36,417 bases of DNA from PNMQ01 sp964478775 (GCA_964478775.1 CAYZJC010000016.1:1-36417); one strand, 5' to 3'; positions 18,512 to 27,701 are shown, counted from the stretch's first letter. Notes: generated by a model from the letters alone, not told the origin. A program made the numbers and translations.

Positions 18512-18880
18512 TTATTTTACGTCTACTTTGGCACCTGCATCTTCAAGTTGCTTCTTGAGTTTTGCAGCTTCGTCTTTAGATACGGCTTGCTTTACAGCTT
18601 TTCCGCCAGCTTCAACGAGATCTTTTGCTTCTTTCAAGCCAAGTCCTGTGATTGCACGAACTTCTTTAATCACGTTGATTTTGTTCGCACCAGCTTCTAC
18701 CAAAATTACATCAAATTCTGTTTGTTCTTCAACAGCTGCACCAGCAGCAGCTACAGGCATTGCAACCGCAGCAGCAGAAGCGCTAACGCCCCACTTTTCT
18801 TCCAACATTTTTGATAATTCAGCAGCTTCTAGTACTGACAATGCTGACAATTCTTCAGCGATTTTTTCTAATTTAGACAT
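18512..18880 (-). CDS. rplL: 50S ribosomal protein L7/L12
   Basis: Stalk protein of the large ribosomal subunit that recruits translation GTPases; multiple copies bind L10. The 122-aa product has the N-terminal dimerisation helices, the Ala-rich hinge near residues 35-50 (SASAAAVAMPVAAAG), and the C-terminal domain with VGLGLKEAKDLVE-type residues (here ITGLGLKEAKDLVEAGGK). AAGGAG lies nine bases before the ATG. It follows rplJ by 36 bases, presumably under L10-L12 translational feedback. Identification is certain. Confidence 0.97.
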   Translation of the reverse strand: MSKLEKIAEELSALSVLEAAELSKMLEEKWGVSASAAAVAMPVAAAGAAVEEQTEFDVILVEAGANKINVIKEVRAITGLGLKEAKDLVEAGGKAVKQAVSKDEAAKLKKQLEDAGAKVDVK

Positions 18881-18916
18881 TTTAATACTCCTTAGTTTTT
18901 TGTATGAATAATATAC

Positions 18917-19420
18917 TTAGCTTTCACGCGCAGCTAATACACGTGCGATTCTTGTAGCTGGTTCCTTAGACAATATAGCCAATTTTGTCGCTGGTGCTAA
19001 AATAACACCAATGATTTTGGCACGCAATTCGTCTAAAGATGGCAATGCTGCAAGTGCTTTCACACCAGCTTCATTTAAGATCTGACCATTGAGGTAGCCA
19101 CCAACAATTTTCAACTGTGGGTTGGCGCCAGCAAATTTGGCCACAACTTTTGCCGCAGCGATTGGATCTTGTGAATATGCCAAAGCCGTAGGCCCTGTCA
19201 ACATTCCTAAGATACCATCGACTTGTGTATCTTTTACTGCGATGCGAGCAAGCGTATTTTTCAGAACCTTAAAATCTGCACCCGCTTGACGCATTTCACG
19301 ACGTAAAGATGTTGCCTGTGCAACTGTTACACCAACTTGTTGGGTCACAATCACAACGGATGCTGCATCTAAAGATTCGCGAACTTCGGCAACGAGTTGC
19401 TCTTTTTCTGAACGGTCCAT
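18917..19420 (-). CDS. rplJ: 50S ribosomal protein L10
   Basis: Base of the ribosomal stalk; binds 23S rRNA and the L7/L12 dimers. 167 aa, normal length. Typical parts are the N-terminal MDRSEKEQLVAEVRESL, LRREMRQAGADFKVLKNTLA, GPTALAYSQDP and the closing helix for L7/L12 binding. GAGGAG lies eight bases before the ATG. It is preceded by a 267-base non-coding stretch that probably holds its own promoter and a regulatory leader, and is followed by rplL. Confidence 0.96.
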   Translation of the reverse strand: MDRSEKEQLVAEVRESLDAASVVIVTQQVGVTVAQATSLRREMRQAGADFKVLKNTLARIAVKDTQVDGILGMLTGPTALAYSQDPIAAAKVVAKFAGANPQLKIVGGYLNGQILNEAGVKALAALPSLDELRAKIIGVILAPATKLAILSKEPATRIARVLAARES

Positions 19421-19567
19421 AGTTCTTACTCCTCTATTAACATTATCTTACATGTTACCATATAAGACGGTTTATTCTTTTTACAGAAGGGTAAGATCTT
19501 AACGACGTAGCATTTTAATCTTGTTTTCTGTCCCTTCTGCCTCCTGAAGGCTGGATTCCCAATTATA
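19421..19567 (-). promoter_or_regulatory. Putative rplJ-rplL promoter and L10-type leader
   Basis: Minus-strand extended -10 box TGGTATAAT (TATAAT at 19562-19567), with no good -35, then a leader of roughly 135 bases up to the rplJ start. Bacterial rplJ leaders usually bind L10-(L12)4 to regulate the operon, and length and position fit. I did not resolve the full fold. The remaining part of the gap (19568-19687) shows no gene. Confidence 0.35.
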
Positions 19568-19687
19568 CCAAATGGCACCCTCAGTCTTCGACACCACCAA
19601 CTTTGAAAGCCTTGCTAAAAGCTTAGCCATCATCATTGACGGGACCAGTACCAAGATATCTTTCAATACTTTGGCACCGAATTTGTT

Positions 19688-20371
19688 TTATGCATCTTGG
19701 CGGCAGGTGACTGCTGGGCCTTGAGTTGAACTGATGCTCATTTTACGCACATACGTACCTTTTACACCAGCTGGTCTTGCTTTAACGATCGCATCTATGA
19801 ATGTGTTTACGTTTTCGACAAGTGCATCAACACTAAAGCTTGCTTTACCAAAACCAGCATGAACGATACCACCTTTTTCAGCACGAAATTCAACTTGACC
19901 ACCTTTAACGGCTTGAACAGCTTGCGCTACATCCATTGTCACAGTGCCAAGCTTTGGGTTTGGCATCATGCTGCGTGGGCCTAAGATTTTACCGACTCTA
20001 CCAACTAATCCCATCATATCTGGGGTAGCGATACAACGTTCAAAAGGCATATCGCCTGCTTGAATGCGTTCCATTAAATCTTCAGCACCAACGATGTCTG
20101 CACCAGCAGCTTTAGCTTCTTCAGCTTTTGCGCCACGTGCAAACACTGCAACACGGTATGTCTTACCTGTACCATTTGGCATTTGAACAACGCCACGTAG
20201 GTTTTGGTCTGACTTCTTAGGGTCAATCCCAAGGTTTACAGAAATCTCAAGTGTTTCGTCAAATTTAGCTTTTGCATTTGCTCTGATGACTTCAATAGCT
20301 TCACGAATTGAGTAAACTTTATTGCTATCAACATTTGCTTGTGCAGCTTTTAAGCGTTTTCCAATTTTCAT
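19688..20371 (-). CDS. rplA: 50S ribosomal protein L1
   Basis: Large-subunit protein of the L1 stalk, which binds 23S rRNA and can repress its own operon. 227 aa. Typical segments are MKIGKRLKAAQ, FDETLEISVNLGIDPKKSDQ, VRGVVQMPNGTGK-like residues (NLRGVVQMPNGTGKTYRV), and KILGPRSMMPNPKLGTV. The C-terminus ends STQGPAVTCRQDA, where relatives usually have STMGPG plus a few residues, so the last few residues are atypical. The start is four bases after the rplK stop with GGAG inside rplK, i.e. coupled translation. Confidence 0.95.
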   Translation of the reverse strand: MKIGKRLKAAQANVDSNKVYSIREAIEVIRANAKAKFDETLEISVNLGIDPKKSDQNLRGVVQMPNGTGKTYRVAVFARGAKAEEAKAAGADIVGAEDLMERIQAGDMPFERCIATPDMMGLVGRVGKILGPRSMMPNPKLGTVTMDVAQAVQAVKGGQVEFRAEKGGIVHAGFGKASFSVDALVENVNTFIDAIVKARPAGVKGTYVRKMSISSTQGPAVTCRQDA

Positions 20372-20375
20372 TTTC

Positions 20376-20804
20376 TTACTCCACTACTTCCAAGCCCATT
20401 GAACGTGCTGAACCAATAATCATTTGGCAAGCAGCTTCAATATCCATTGCATTCAAGTCAGGCATCTTAATCGCAGCGATTTCACGTACTTGTGCCATTG
20501 TGACTTTGCCAACAGTTTCACGACCAGGCGTCTGTGTGCCCTTTTGCAAACCAGCAGCCTTCTTTAAGAAGAATGTGTTTGGAGGTGTCTTTGTTACGAA
20601 TGAAAATGTACGGTCAGCATAAACAGTAATCACAACAGGGATTGGTGTGCCTGGTTCAGTAGATTGTGTTTGTGCGTTAAACGCTTTACAAAATTCCATA
20701 ATGTTCAAACCGCGTTGGCCCAAAGCTGGACCGATGGGTGGGGATGGGTTGGCTTTGCCCGCTGCCACCTGCAGCTTAATATAGCCAGTAATTTTTTTTG
20801 CCAT
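20376..20804 (-). CDS. rplK: 50S ribosomal protein L11
   Basis: Large-subunit protein at the GTPase-associated centre, also needed for RelA-dependent sensing. 142 aa, standard length. The start AKKITGYIKLQVAAGKANPS, the proline-rich PPIGPALGQRGLNIMEFCKAFNA segment and the C-terminal RNA-binding domain (GSARSMGLEV) are all typical. GAGGATATC leads directly into the ATG. It follows nusG after 131 bases, where a small GAAA-loop hairpin and the rplK leader lie. Confidence 0.97.
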   Translation of the reverse strand: MAKKITGYIKLQVAAGKANPSPPIGPALGQRGLNIMEFCKAFNAQTQSTEPGTPIPVVITVYADRTFSFVTKTPPNTFFLKKAAGLQKGTQTPGRETVGKVTMAQVREIAAIKMPDLNAMDIEAACQMIIGSARSMGLEVVE

Positions 20805-20935
20805 GATATCCTCAGCAAAGTTAGTGTTATCTGAGCTGTGGTCCGATGCCTAGCGTCATCTGCCACAGATTTACAAAGGGTGCCAAGCTTTTTACAGTGA
20901 CACCACAACCTGTCTTTCGACAGATTTTTTAAAAG
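20805..20935 (-). promoter_or_regulatory. nusG-rplK intergenic leader with hairpins
   Basis: Directly after the nusG stop, the minus strand reads CTTTTAAAAAAT and then a CTGTC-GAAA-GACAG hairpin (20909-20922). Further on GGTGTC can pair with GGCACC. No U tract follows on the minus strand, so transcription probably continues into rplK. On the plus strand the same hairpin is followed by ATTTTTT, but no plus-strand gene needs a terminator here. Confidence 0.35.
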
Positions 20936-21493
20936 TTACGTCTTTTCGACTTGGTTAAATTCCAACTCAACTGGGGTTGGACGACCGAAAATAGTAACAG
21001 AAACTTTTAAGCGACCTTTTTCATCATCTACATCTTCAACAATACCATTGAATGTGGCAAAAGGCCCATCACTCACACGTACTTGCTCACCAATTTCAAA
21101 GCTTGCTGTATGACGTGGCTTTTCAGCTGACTGTTCAACTTGCTGCATAATGCGCGCAACTTCACGTTCTGAAATAGGCATCGGTTTACCTTTTGAGCCA
21201 AGGAAGCTTGAAAACTTAGGAATGCTGCTCACTAAGTGCCATACCTGGTCATTCATTTCCATCTTAATAAGAACATACCCAGGGAAATACTGACGTTCTG
21301 AAGTTACCTTCTGACCAGATTTAATTTCCACAACTTCTTCTGATGGTACTAAAAACTCTTCAAAACGGTCAAGCAATCCCTTGCGTTCCGCAGTTTCTTT
21401 GAGTGATTGAATGAATTTCTTTTCTAGCCCTGAGTAAACGTTTACGACGTACCAACGAAATCTTGTTTGGGCAACTTTTTTTGGCTCAATCAT
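20936..21493 (-). CDS. nusG: Transcription termination/antitermination protein NusG
   Basis: Binds RNA polymerase and links it to Rho and the ribosome. 185 aa. The NGN domain (about 10-115) has RWYVVNVYSGLEKKF and FPGYVLIKMEM. The KOW motif (about 130-180) has VRVSDGPFATFNGIVEDVD and LKVSVTIFGRPTPVEL. Standard for the family. It follows secE by six bases, the classic secE-nusG pair. A GAGGAT ribosome site is 12-13 bases upstream of the ATG, rather far. Confidence 0.97.
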   Translation of the reverse strand: MIEPKKVAQTRFRWYVVNVYSGLEKKFIQSLKETAERKGLLDRFEEFLVPSEEVVEIKSGQKVTSERQYFPGYVLIKMEMNDQVWHLVSSIPKFSSFLGSKGKPMPISEREVARIMQQVEQSAEKPRHTASFEIGEQVRVSDGPFATFNGIVEDVDDEKGRLKVSVTIFGRPTPVELEFNQVEKT

Positions 21494-21499
21494 GGGGGT

Positions 21500-21712
21500 T
21501 TATAATCCTCTAATGAATTCAAGTAGGGCAATAATAATTTTATCGACAATCAAAAAATAAATGGAAGCAATGACGGAGAATGCAAACACAAATATAGTTG
21601 TGATAACTGTTTCTCTGCGTGAAGGCCATGTAACCTTTTTTGTTTCCTGTTTGACTTCAGTCACGAACTTTGGAATGCGTGAAAATAATGACTTGTTAGA
21701 TGCTGTTTTCAA
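21500..21712 (-). CDS. secE: Preprotein translocase subunit SecE (TTG start)
   Basis: Small inner-membrane subunit that clamps SecY in the translocon. 70 aa, the short single-membrane-segment form usual outside the enterics. It has the conserved amphipathic part FVTEVKQETKKVTWPSRRET, followed by one hydrophobic segment (about 39-60). The start codon is TTG. AAGGGAG lies eight bases upstream and no in-frame ATG or GTG occurs nearby, so TTG is well supported. It is 29 bases downstream of tRNA-Trp and probably shares its transcript. Confidence 0.93.
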   Translation of the reverse strand: MKTASNKSLFSRIPKFVTEVKQETKKVTWPSRRETVITTIFVFAFSVIASIYFLIVDKIIIALLEFIRGL

Positions 21713-21741
21713 GAAAGCTTCTCCCTTAAATGATGAAATCC

Positions 21742-21818
21742 TGGCAGGAGTGGAGGGTCTCGAACCCCCAACCTTCGGTTTTGGAGACCGACGCTCTAGC
21801 CAATTGAGCTACACTCCT
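21742..21818 (-). tRNA. tRNA-Trp (anticodon CCA)
   Basis: A 77-base tRNA with encoded CCA. The acceptor stem is AGGAGTG/CACTCCT with discriminator G. The anticodon arm is TCGGT-CTCCAAA-ACCGA, and the T arm is GGGGG-TTCGAGA-CCCTC. It lies just upstream of secE on the same strand, the conserved tRNA-Trp-secE-nusG arrangement. Confidence 0.97.
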
Positions 21819-21851
21819 AGTTTATGTTAGGAAACACAAATACTGCCCTTC

Positions 21852-21881
21852 TTTATAGCGCATTTTCAACCTGTGTGTCTA
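21852..21881 (-). promoter_or_regulatory. Promoter of tRNA-Trp and the secE cluster
   Basis: Minus strand TAGACA (21876-21881), an 18-base spacer, TATAAA (21852-21857), about 33 bases before the tRNA. It has the same 18-base spacing and -10 as the tRNA-Tyr promoter at 36183, which supports both. Confidence 0.6.
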
Positions 21882-22355
21882 TCCTTTTTTATGGTTTTTA
21901 TAAAAATATTTTGTTAAGACAGCTTTTCAGGCTGCAATTTCCTTGTGTGAAATATTTGCTTCAGATTGCCCAAATGCATGAAGGGCCTTCTTGTGAAAAA
22001 AAAGTATTTTTATTATGTTAACTATTTATTAACTGTTATTGTTGTATAATATGAACAATCGCAAATACGTATGTAGTTTTGTTTGTTTATATTGACATAA
22101 AGATGTGTGCTGTGTGAACGGTGTTATTCTTTGCAGTGTAATGAAACAACTCTATGTTAAGCTTAACGTATTGAAATATCTGATAGCCTGTTATGAATTG
22201 CTGCATGAACAGGACAGGCGAAGCATTAGGTGGTGTTTGGCTTGACATAGGAGGGATTGTGTCCCCCCACCCTTGAAACAAGGGTGGAAAGTTATGGGCG
22301 GGGGGCGGTAGCGGTAAAAATAATTTAATTAAAATTTACTGTAAATGCAGCACCT
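21882..22355. other. Intergenic stretch between tRNA-Trp and polA
   Basis: No gene recognised on either strand. A perfect eight-pair hairpin with a GAAAC loop (22267-22274 with 22280-22287) lies about 70-90 bases beyond the polA stop. It is flanked by G/C runs (CCCCCC before, GGCGGGGGGCGG after). It lacks a U tract in both directions, so it is not a standard terminator. Plus strand TATAAT occurs near 22045-22051 without a good -35. Confidence 0.5.
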
Positions 22356-25118
22356 TTAATGGGCTTCCTGCCAGTTCTTGCCTTCTCCCATCTCCACCTT
22401 TAAAGGCACCTTTAGTTTAATCACATTTTCCATGAGGCTGATAATTTCTTTTGTAAATTGTTCTTTTAATTGAACTTCATCTTTCACTTCAAATACCAAT
22501 TCGTCATGCACTTGCAATAACAAATGTGCGTCTACCTTAGATTTTTCTAAGTAGTGTTGAATGCGAATCATAGCTAGCTTTATAATATCTGCATTACTGC
22601 CTTGTAACGGCGCATTCACGGCTTGCCTCATTGCAAATTGTCGAATGGCGGTGTTTTTATCGTGAATACCAGGGGTGTAGCAGCGCCTTCCACACAAAGT
22701 TGTCACATACCCTTGTGCTGCGGCAATTCCTTTTTGCTGTTCCATAAAGGTTTCTACACCAGGGTAGCGGTTGAGATAAGCTTTTATGAGCAGTGACGCT
22801 TGTGTTTGAGGGATATTAAGTTGGTTTGATAACCCATAGGCGCTAATTCCATAAATAATTCCAAAATTAACGGTTTTGGCATTACGTCGTTGTTCTGGTG
22901 TTACTGTTTCGTACGGGGTGTCGTATAACAAGCTTGCTGTTGCTGTGTGGCTGTCAATATTATTTTGAAAGGCGTTTGTTAAGGGGGCTATATCCGCAAA
23001 GTGAGCCAATAGGCGCAATTCAATTTGTGAATAGTCAAATGACATCAAGACATAGCCTGCTTGTGCGACAAAGGCTTTGCGAATGCGTTTTCCATCTTCT
23101 GTTTTAATGGGGATATTTTGTAAGTTTGGGTTTGAGGAAGATAATCTTCCCGTTGCAGTGCCAGACAAAGCGTAGGATGTATGAATACGGCCAGTCTTGG
23201 CTGAAATTTCTTTTGGTAACGCCTCTATGTAGGTTGATAATAGCTTTGATAAGCTGCGCCACTCTAAGAGCTTAGTGGCAATTTCAAAGCCTTGTTTGGA
23301 AAGTCCTTCAAGGACATCTGCATCTGTCACATAAACGCCTGTTTTTGTAAACTTAGGGGAAGGAAGCGACATCTCTTCAAACAAGACAACGCCAAGCTGT
23401 TTGGGCGCCCCTATGTTAAAGGTATGCCCTACAATTTTGTAGATTTCATCTTCCAATGTTTGAAGACGCGCATTAACCTCAAGGCCACAAGCTTGCAGTT
23501 CCGCTTTGTCTACAATAATGCCTTTGTGTTCCATGGCAACAATTGAAGGCAGTAAGGGGCGTTCAATGTCGTGATAAAGGGTGCTGACTTTTAAGCTTAT
23601 CAGTTGCGGTTTGAATAGTTTATACAGCTTTAAGGTCAGCTCTGCGTCTTCACAAGCGTAAGCAGTTGCTTCTTGTAAAGGCACGTGGTCAAATGTTTTT
23701 TGGTTTTTACCCGTACCACAAATGCTTTCATAGCTGATAGTTGCAAGCTTCAGGTAGTGTTCACTTAAATACCCAAGGCTGTGGCTGTGTAATCCCCCAT
23801 ATAAGCAATATGACATCAACATCGTGTCATCATAGCCTAAAATATCTATATTTAAATTTTTTAAAATCCCCATATCGTATTTAAGGTTGTGGCCTACTTT
23901 TAGCACACCAGGGTTTTCAAGAAATGCTTTTAGCAAGGGACAGATCTCTTGCCAACTGGCTTGTTGGGCGGATGTTTGGTGATGAAAGGGGATATACGCA
24001 GGGTGTATGATACCGTTATCATCTTCAAAAGCAAATGAACAACCAACTAAGCTTGCTTCATGAATATGAAGAGAAGTTGTTTCACAGTCAAATGCGACAA
24101 TTCCACTTTGCATGGCATTTTTTAAATAGGCCTCAACTTCTCCCACGTTAATTAAAACTTGATCTTTCGTTCTGTCACTGGGGGAGGTGTGAGTGTTACC
24201 CTCATTGACTGTGGTAGGTGATAGGGTTGAAGGTTTCGCTAGGTGTGGTTTTGATAGTGCTAAAGCATTAACTTCTGTTTGAACACGTTGCGTTAAGGTT
24301 TTAAAGCCCATGCGGTTTAAAAAGTCTATAGTTTCTGGGCCCACGTCTTTAACGAACAAGGCATCAAAGTCAAGCGGTAAAGGTAAAGAATCGACCAGGG
24401 TGACTAATTCTTTTGAAATGCGGGCAGCATTTGCATGGTCAATTAAATTTTGGCGGCGCTTGGGTTGTTTAATAGTGTGGGCTTGCTCTAACAGAATTTC
24501 AAGTGTATTAAATGTATTAATAAGTTCCGCTGCTGTTTTAACGCCGATGCCAGGCACACCTGGTACATTGTCGGCAGCATCACCAGCTAAGGCTTGTACA
24601 TCTATCACTTTATCAGGCGTGACACCAAATTTTTCCATGACTTCAACAGGGCCAATGGCCTTTCTTTTCATGGGGTCAAACAATTTAATAGAAGGAGTAA
24701 TCAACTGCATTAAATCTTTATCAGCAGAAACAATGGTGACCTCAAAGCCATTTTCAACCCCTTGTTTTGCGTAGGATGCAATTAAGTCGTCGGCCTCATA
24801 CCCTTCCATATCGACAAATGGAATGCCAAACATTTCACAAGCTTCATGAATTAAAGGAAATTGCGGCACCAGTTCTTCAGGTGCAGGCGGACGGTGTGCC
24901 TTGTAATCAGGGTATATAGTTTGACGAAAGGTTTGCCTGCCCGCATCAAACACGACAAGAAAATGATGTTGTTTATGGGCTGCAATGAGGTTTCTTAGCA
25001 TATTACAAAACCCATAAACGGCACCTACGGGTGCTCCATCTGTTGCTGTTAAGGGAGGTAGCGCATGGAAAGCACGAAAAATAAAGCCTGAGCCATCAAT
25101 TAAAAAGAGTTGTTTCAT
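22356..25118 (-). CDS. polA: DNA polymerase I
   Basis: Repair and Okazaki-fragment processing polymerase, 920 aa, cytoplasmic. The N-terminal 5'-3' exonuclease (about 1-290) has FRAFHALPPL, YEADDLIASYA and GDAADNVPGVPGIG. A 3'-5' exonuclease domain follows, and the catalytic Asp-x-Glu (VAFDCETTSLH) near 340 is intact, so proofreading is plausible. The polymerase domain has SFDYSQIELRLLAHF (motif A), RRNAKTVNFGIIYGISAYGL (O helix, motif B) and LLQVHDELVFEV (motif C). No ribosome site is evident before the ATG. It stands alone between the protease gene and the secE cluster. Confidence 0.97.
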   Translation of the reverse strand: MKQLFLIDGSGFIFRAFHALPPLTATDGAPVGAVYGFCNMLRNLIAAHKQHHFLVVFDAGRQTFRQTIYPDYKAHRPPAPEELVPQFPLIHEACEMFGIPFVDMEGYEADDLIASYAKQGVENGFEVTIVSADKDLMQLITPSIKLFDPMKRKAIGPVEVMEKFGVTPDKVIDVQALAGDAADNVPGVPGIGVKTAAELINTFNTLEILLEQAHTIKQPKRRQNLIDHANAARISKELVTLVDSLPLPLDFDALFVKDVGPETIDFLNRMGFKTLTQRVQTEVNALALSKPHLAKPSTLSPTTVNEGNTHTSPSDRTKDQVLINVGEVEAYLKNAMQSGIVAFDCETTSLHIHEASLVGCSFAFEDDNGIIHPAYIPFHHQTSAQQASWQEICPLLKAFLENPGVLKVGHNLKYDMGILKNLNIDILGYDDTMLMSYCLYGGLHSHSLGYLSEHYLKLATISYESICGTGKNQKTFDHVPLQEATAYACEDAELTLKLYKLFKPQLISLKVSTLYHDIERPLLPSIVAMEHKGIIVDKAELQACGLEVNARLQTLEDEIYKIVGHTFNIGAPKQLGVVLFEEMSLPSPKFTKTGVYVTDADVLEGLSKQGFEIATKLLEWRSLSKLLSTYIEALPKEISAKTGRIHTSYALSGTATGRLSSSNPNLQNIPIKTEDGKRIRKAFVAQAGYVLMSFDYSQIELRLLAHFADIAPLTNAFQNNIDSHTATASLLYDTPYETVTPEQRRNAKTVNFGIIYGISAYGLSNQLNIPQTQASLLIKAYLNRYPGVETFMEQQKGIAAAQGYVTTLCGRRCYTPGIHDKNTAIRQFAMRQAVNAPLQGSNADIIKLAMIRIQHYLEKSKVDAHLLLQVHDELVFEVKDEVQLKEQFTKEIISLMENVIKLKVPLKVEMGEGKNWQEAH

Positions 25119-25210
25119 AAGGTTTTGGTTCTACACGAGTTTAGTTGTGGAAGTGTACCATAAAAGCCCTTCTTGTATAAGTGCCTTTTCGTTATATTGA
25201 CCTAGCCCTT

Positions 25211-25244
25211 AAAAAGATGATGCCCATTCAAAAAGGAATGGGCA
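25211..25244 (-). terminator. Putative terminator of the protease gene
   Basis: Minus strand nine-pair stem, TGCCCATTC with GAATGGGCA (25221-25229 and 25236-25244), then TCATCTTTTT. It lies about 34 bases after the stop of the protease gene. The U tract is offset by five bases, so efficiency is uncertain. Confidence 0.55.
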
Positions 25245-25277
25245 AACATAGGACAAATTAATTTGTAGGGCAAAAAA

Positions 25278-27551
25278 TTAAATTTTCAATCTCTCATTAT
25301 ATTGATTATAAATTTCTTTAAACCAGTTAATGAATTGTGCTTTATTAATGCCAGATAAGTTTTCAAATTCACTAAAATCTGTATGGCTGAGACGTAACAC
25401 TGGAGTGTTGCTTTCATTCGCTTGCTGCAAGAGGATGCTTGAAAGTTTATCTGCTAGCATAAGCATTTTATATAACGCAATACGTGGGTTTTGAGGATTT
25501 TCTTGAGAAAGCTCATCGATTTTTTCTTGAAAAGAACTTTCTGGTGTTCCCAAAAATTGTTTATACATATTTGGTGTGCTTAAACATTTTGCCATCAAAA
25601 ATTGTATGAATAATTTCTTTTCAGGCATGGAATTTATTCCCTGCAGACTTGCATGTGGAAAGCCTCCATCGGCTTCAGTAGCATACATGAACGTATCAAT
25701 TCTAGTGCTTTTGTGATAATCCATGAGCATTTCTGTAAAATCATCATAATTATTTTTATACATATTATATTGTTCTAGGTGCGGAAGTAATAAATTATCA
25801 ATATAGGTTTGCCACTTCAATTGCTTCTTGTATTTTTCAACCTCTAATATAGATACGCTATCATCAAATGAAGAAGAGGGGGGTAAGTCTGATCTAGCAC
25901 TTGGAGACGCTGGCAGTGTACTTGGCTGAGCATCCCAACGGTCTGGTTGGCCGTAAGCTTGATGTGACGGTAATGGATAGCTGTAAAAAGAATGAGTAGT
26001 GACTGTTTTTGTAGATGGCTTTTGAGGCATACATTCAGACAAACTGACTTTTTCTCCACGGCTTAAAATCCGTTCTCTATCATCACTTCGAAGATAGTTT
26101 CTGTAATAGTCCTCATCCTTTAATCGCTCTTTCGCACGCTTGAAGCCGGGGCTGTGTTTGAGTTGCTGAATTTTCCGTGCAGCAAATTTTTCTTCAATTT
26201 CAACATATTTTTTATATTTTGCAATGACTGTTGGGGCATTCGCTTGAAGAGTTGGATTGTTTTTCCTAGCAGCATTTAAAATTTCGGCATAGACCATCGC
26301 ATGGTTTGCATTGAGCAGGCCTTTGCCATAGAAGCGTGGGTCTAGTTTAATTCTATTACTGTTTCCCGATGTTGTTTTAATACCGTAGTTGCCGTTCGTT
26401 GTATAGTTTTCAAACACATAAGAATCTGCTGATTCAAGTAAGCAAGTTTTAATATCGAACGCACTGAAAACAGGAAATGCACCTTTAATCAGGGCTGCCA
26501 CCCCCGTTACTGTAGGTGCAGCAAAGCTTGTGCCTGATTTGCGTGGGAACTCATTGCGGTATTCATTAACGTGACGCATGACTTCCACATCTGTCCCTAA
26601 TGCAGAAATAGTATGATTTGCAAAGGGAGTATCAGGATAATTTGATCTCTCAGAAGCCACACTAAATGAAGTCACATTAACGACCCATAAAATATTTTTA
26701 AGCTGTTCTTCAATCGAAATACCTTCTTGTTCTTTTTTATGGTTTAGCTCTCCATACGCATATTTATAACCGCGTATATTGTTTAATGCTTGAGTTGCAC
26801 CAAGACCATCTATGCCATTACCAATAGCAAATAAAACAAGCTTATTTTGCACGTTTGGTGCAGTATAAATCTCAATTATATTATTTGAATTATCAATAAT
26901 ATGTTGTCCCCAGGAACAATTAATGATGTCAGCATCACTTCTTAAGCCATCATTTGCATCACCACCACTTAAAATGGCCTCTGGTGCAATTTTACGGATA
27001 ATGCCTGCCACTGCGATTGAATGTTCATTCCAGCGTTGTGCAGGGGTTGCAACGTTGTTAAGGCGAAGCTCAGGTACATTTGTCATACCACCAACTTCCT
27101 CTACAAACACTTTGACACCAGACCCGTAAAAATGTCGGTCATGTAATGGTGCAATGCCTGAAAAGTCAAGCAAGTCAACGTTGCCAAATTTTGCTTCAAC
27201 AGGCCAGTAGGAATTCTTTTGTACATTTCTGTCTTCTGATGAAGAACGATACCATTCGTCACGTGTGGGCCTGTGAAAATTAGCCTGGGTGGCGTTAGTG
27301 TCAACACTTCCATACTCACCTGCGGCTGCCACCTGCAAGGATTTTCCAGCAGAACGTCGGCTTTCACGTATGTCTTTTAATAGGGCAAGTCGGTTATCGC
27401 GTCGTTCATTAGCCTTCTCACGATTTGAATGTGCTAGATAAGATTGCAATGTTGTTTGCGGCTGGGTCAAATTTTCCCCCGCTATTTTTGCATACCCATT
27501 GTTAGTCAGTTGAAATACGCAACACATGAATAAGAGTGTTGATTTTTTCAT
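25278..27551 (-). CDS. Secreted subtilisin-like (S8 family) protease with Asp-to-Glu change
   Basis: 757 aa with an N-terminal signal peptide (KKST then a hydrophobic core to about residue 21). The S8 domain spans roughly 120-420. The catalytic Ser is S342 in KSGTSFAAPTVTGVAALI, the His is H177 in NEHSIAVAGII, and the oxyanion Asn is N245 in LFAIGNG. Where subtilases have the catalytic Asp (V-x-V-x-DTG), this protein reads VKVFVEEVGG, putting Glu152 at the Asp position. Activity is therefore uncertain. Residues about 430-757 match no domain I know and are rich in charged and Ser/Pro residues (545-570). An AAGG ribosome site lies upstream. Likely exported; a role in host interaction is inference. 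Confidence 0.85.
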   Translation of the reverse strand: MKKSTLLFMCCVFQLTNNGYAKIAGENLTQPQTTLQSYLAHSNREKANERRDNRLALLKDIRESRRSAGKSLQVAAAGEYGSVDTNATQANFHRPTRDEWYRSSSEDRNVQKNSYWPVEAKFGNVDLLDFSGIAPLHDRHFYGSGVKVFVEEVGGMTNVPELRLNNVATPAQRWNEHSIAVAGIIRKIAPEAILSGGDANDGLRSDADIINCSWGQHIIDNSNNIIEIYTAPNVQNKLVLFAIGNGIDGLGATQALNNIRGYKYAYGELNHKKEQEGISIEEQLKNILWVVNVTSFSVASERSNYPDTPFANHTISALGTDVEVMRHVNEYRNEFPRKSGTSFAAPTVTGVAALIKGAFPVFSAFDIKTCLLESADSYVFENYTTNGNYGIKTTSGNSNRIKLDPRFYGKGLLNANHAMVYAEILNAARKNNPTLQANAPTVIAKYKKYVEIEEKFAARKIQQLKHSPGFKRAKERLKDEDYYRNYLRSDDRERILSRGEKVSLSECMPQKPSTKTVTTHSFYSYPLPSHQAYGQPDRWDAQPSTLPASPSARSDLPPSSSFDDSVSILEVEKYKKQLKWQTYIDNLLLPHLEQYNMYKNNYDDFTEMLMDYHKSTRIDTFMYATEADGGFPHASLQGINSMPEKKLFIQFLMAKCLSTPNMYKQFLGTPESSFQEKIDELSQENPQNPRIALYKMLMLADKLSSILLQQANESNTPVLRLSHTDFSEFENLSGINKAQFINWFKEIYNQYNERLKI

Positions 27552-27701
27552 AATTTTTATACCTTGTAATCAGATTATCTATCATTTATAAATTATAAAA
27601 TTAATTTCTAAATATTTTATTAATTTCCCCTTTATTATTATAGGAAAAAACAGGTTGTATGCAAAGACCCTATCTGCTGAGAGTTAGGTTGGTAATCCAA
27701 C

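Noticed and set aside
20909..20929. Plus-strand terminator between nusG and rplK
   Set aside because: The hairpin with ATTTTTT looks like one on the plus strand, but no plus-strand gene lies upstream; on the minus strand there is no U tract.
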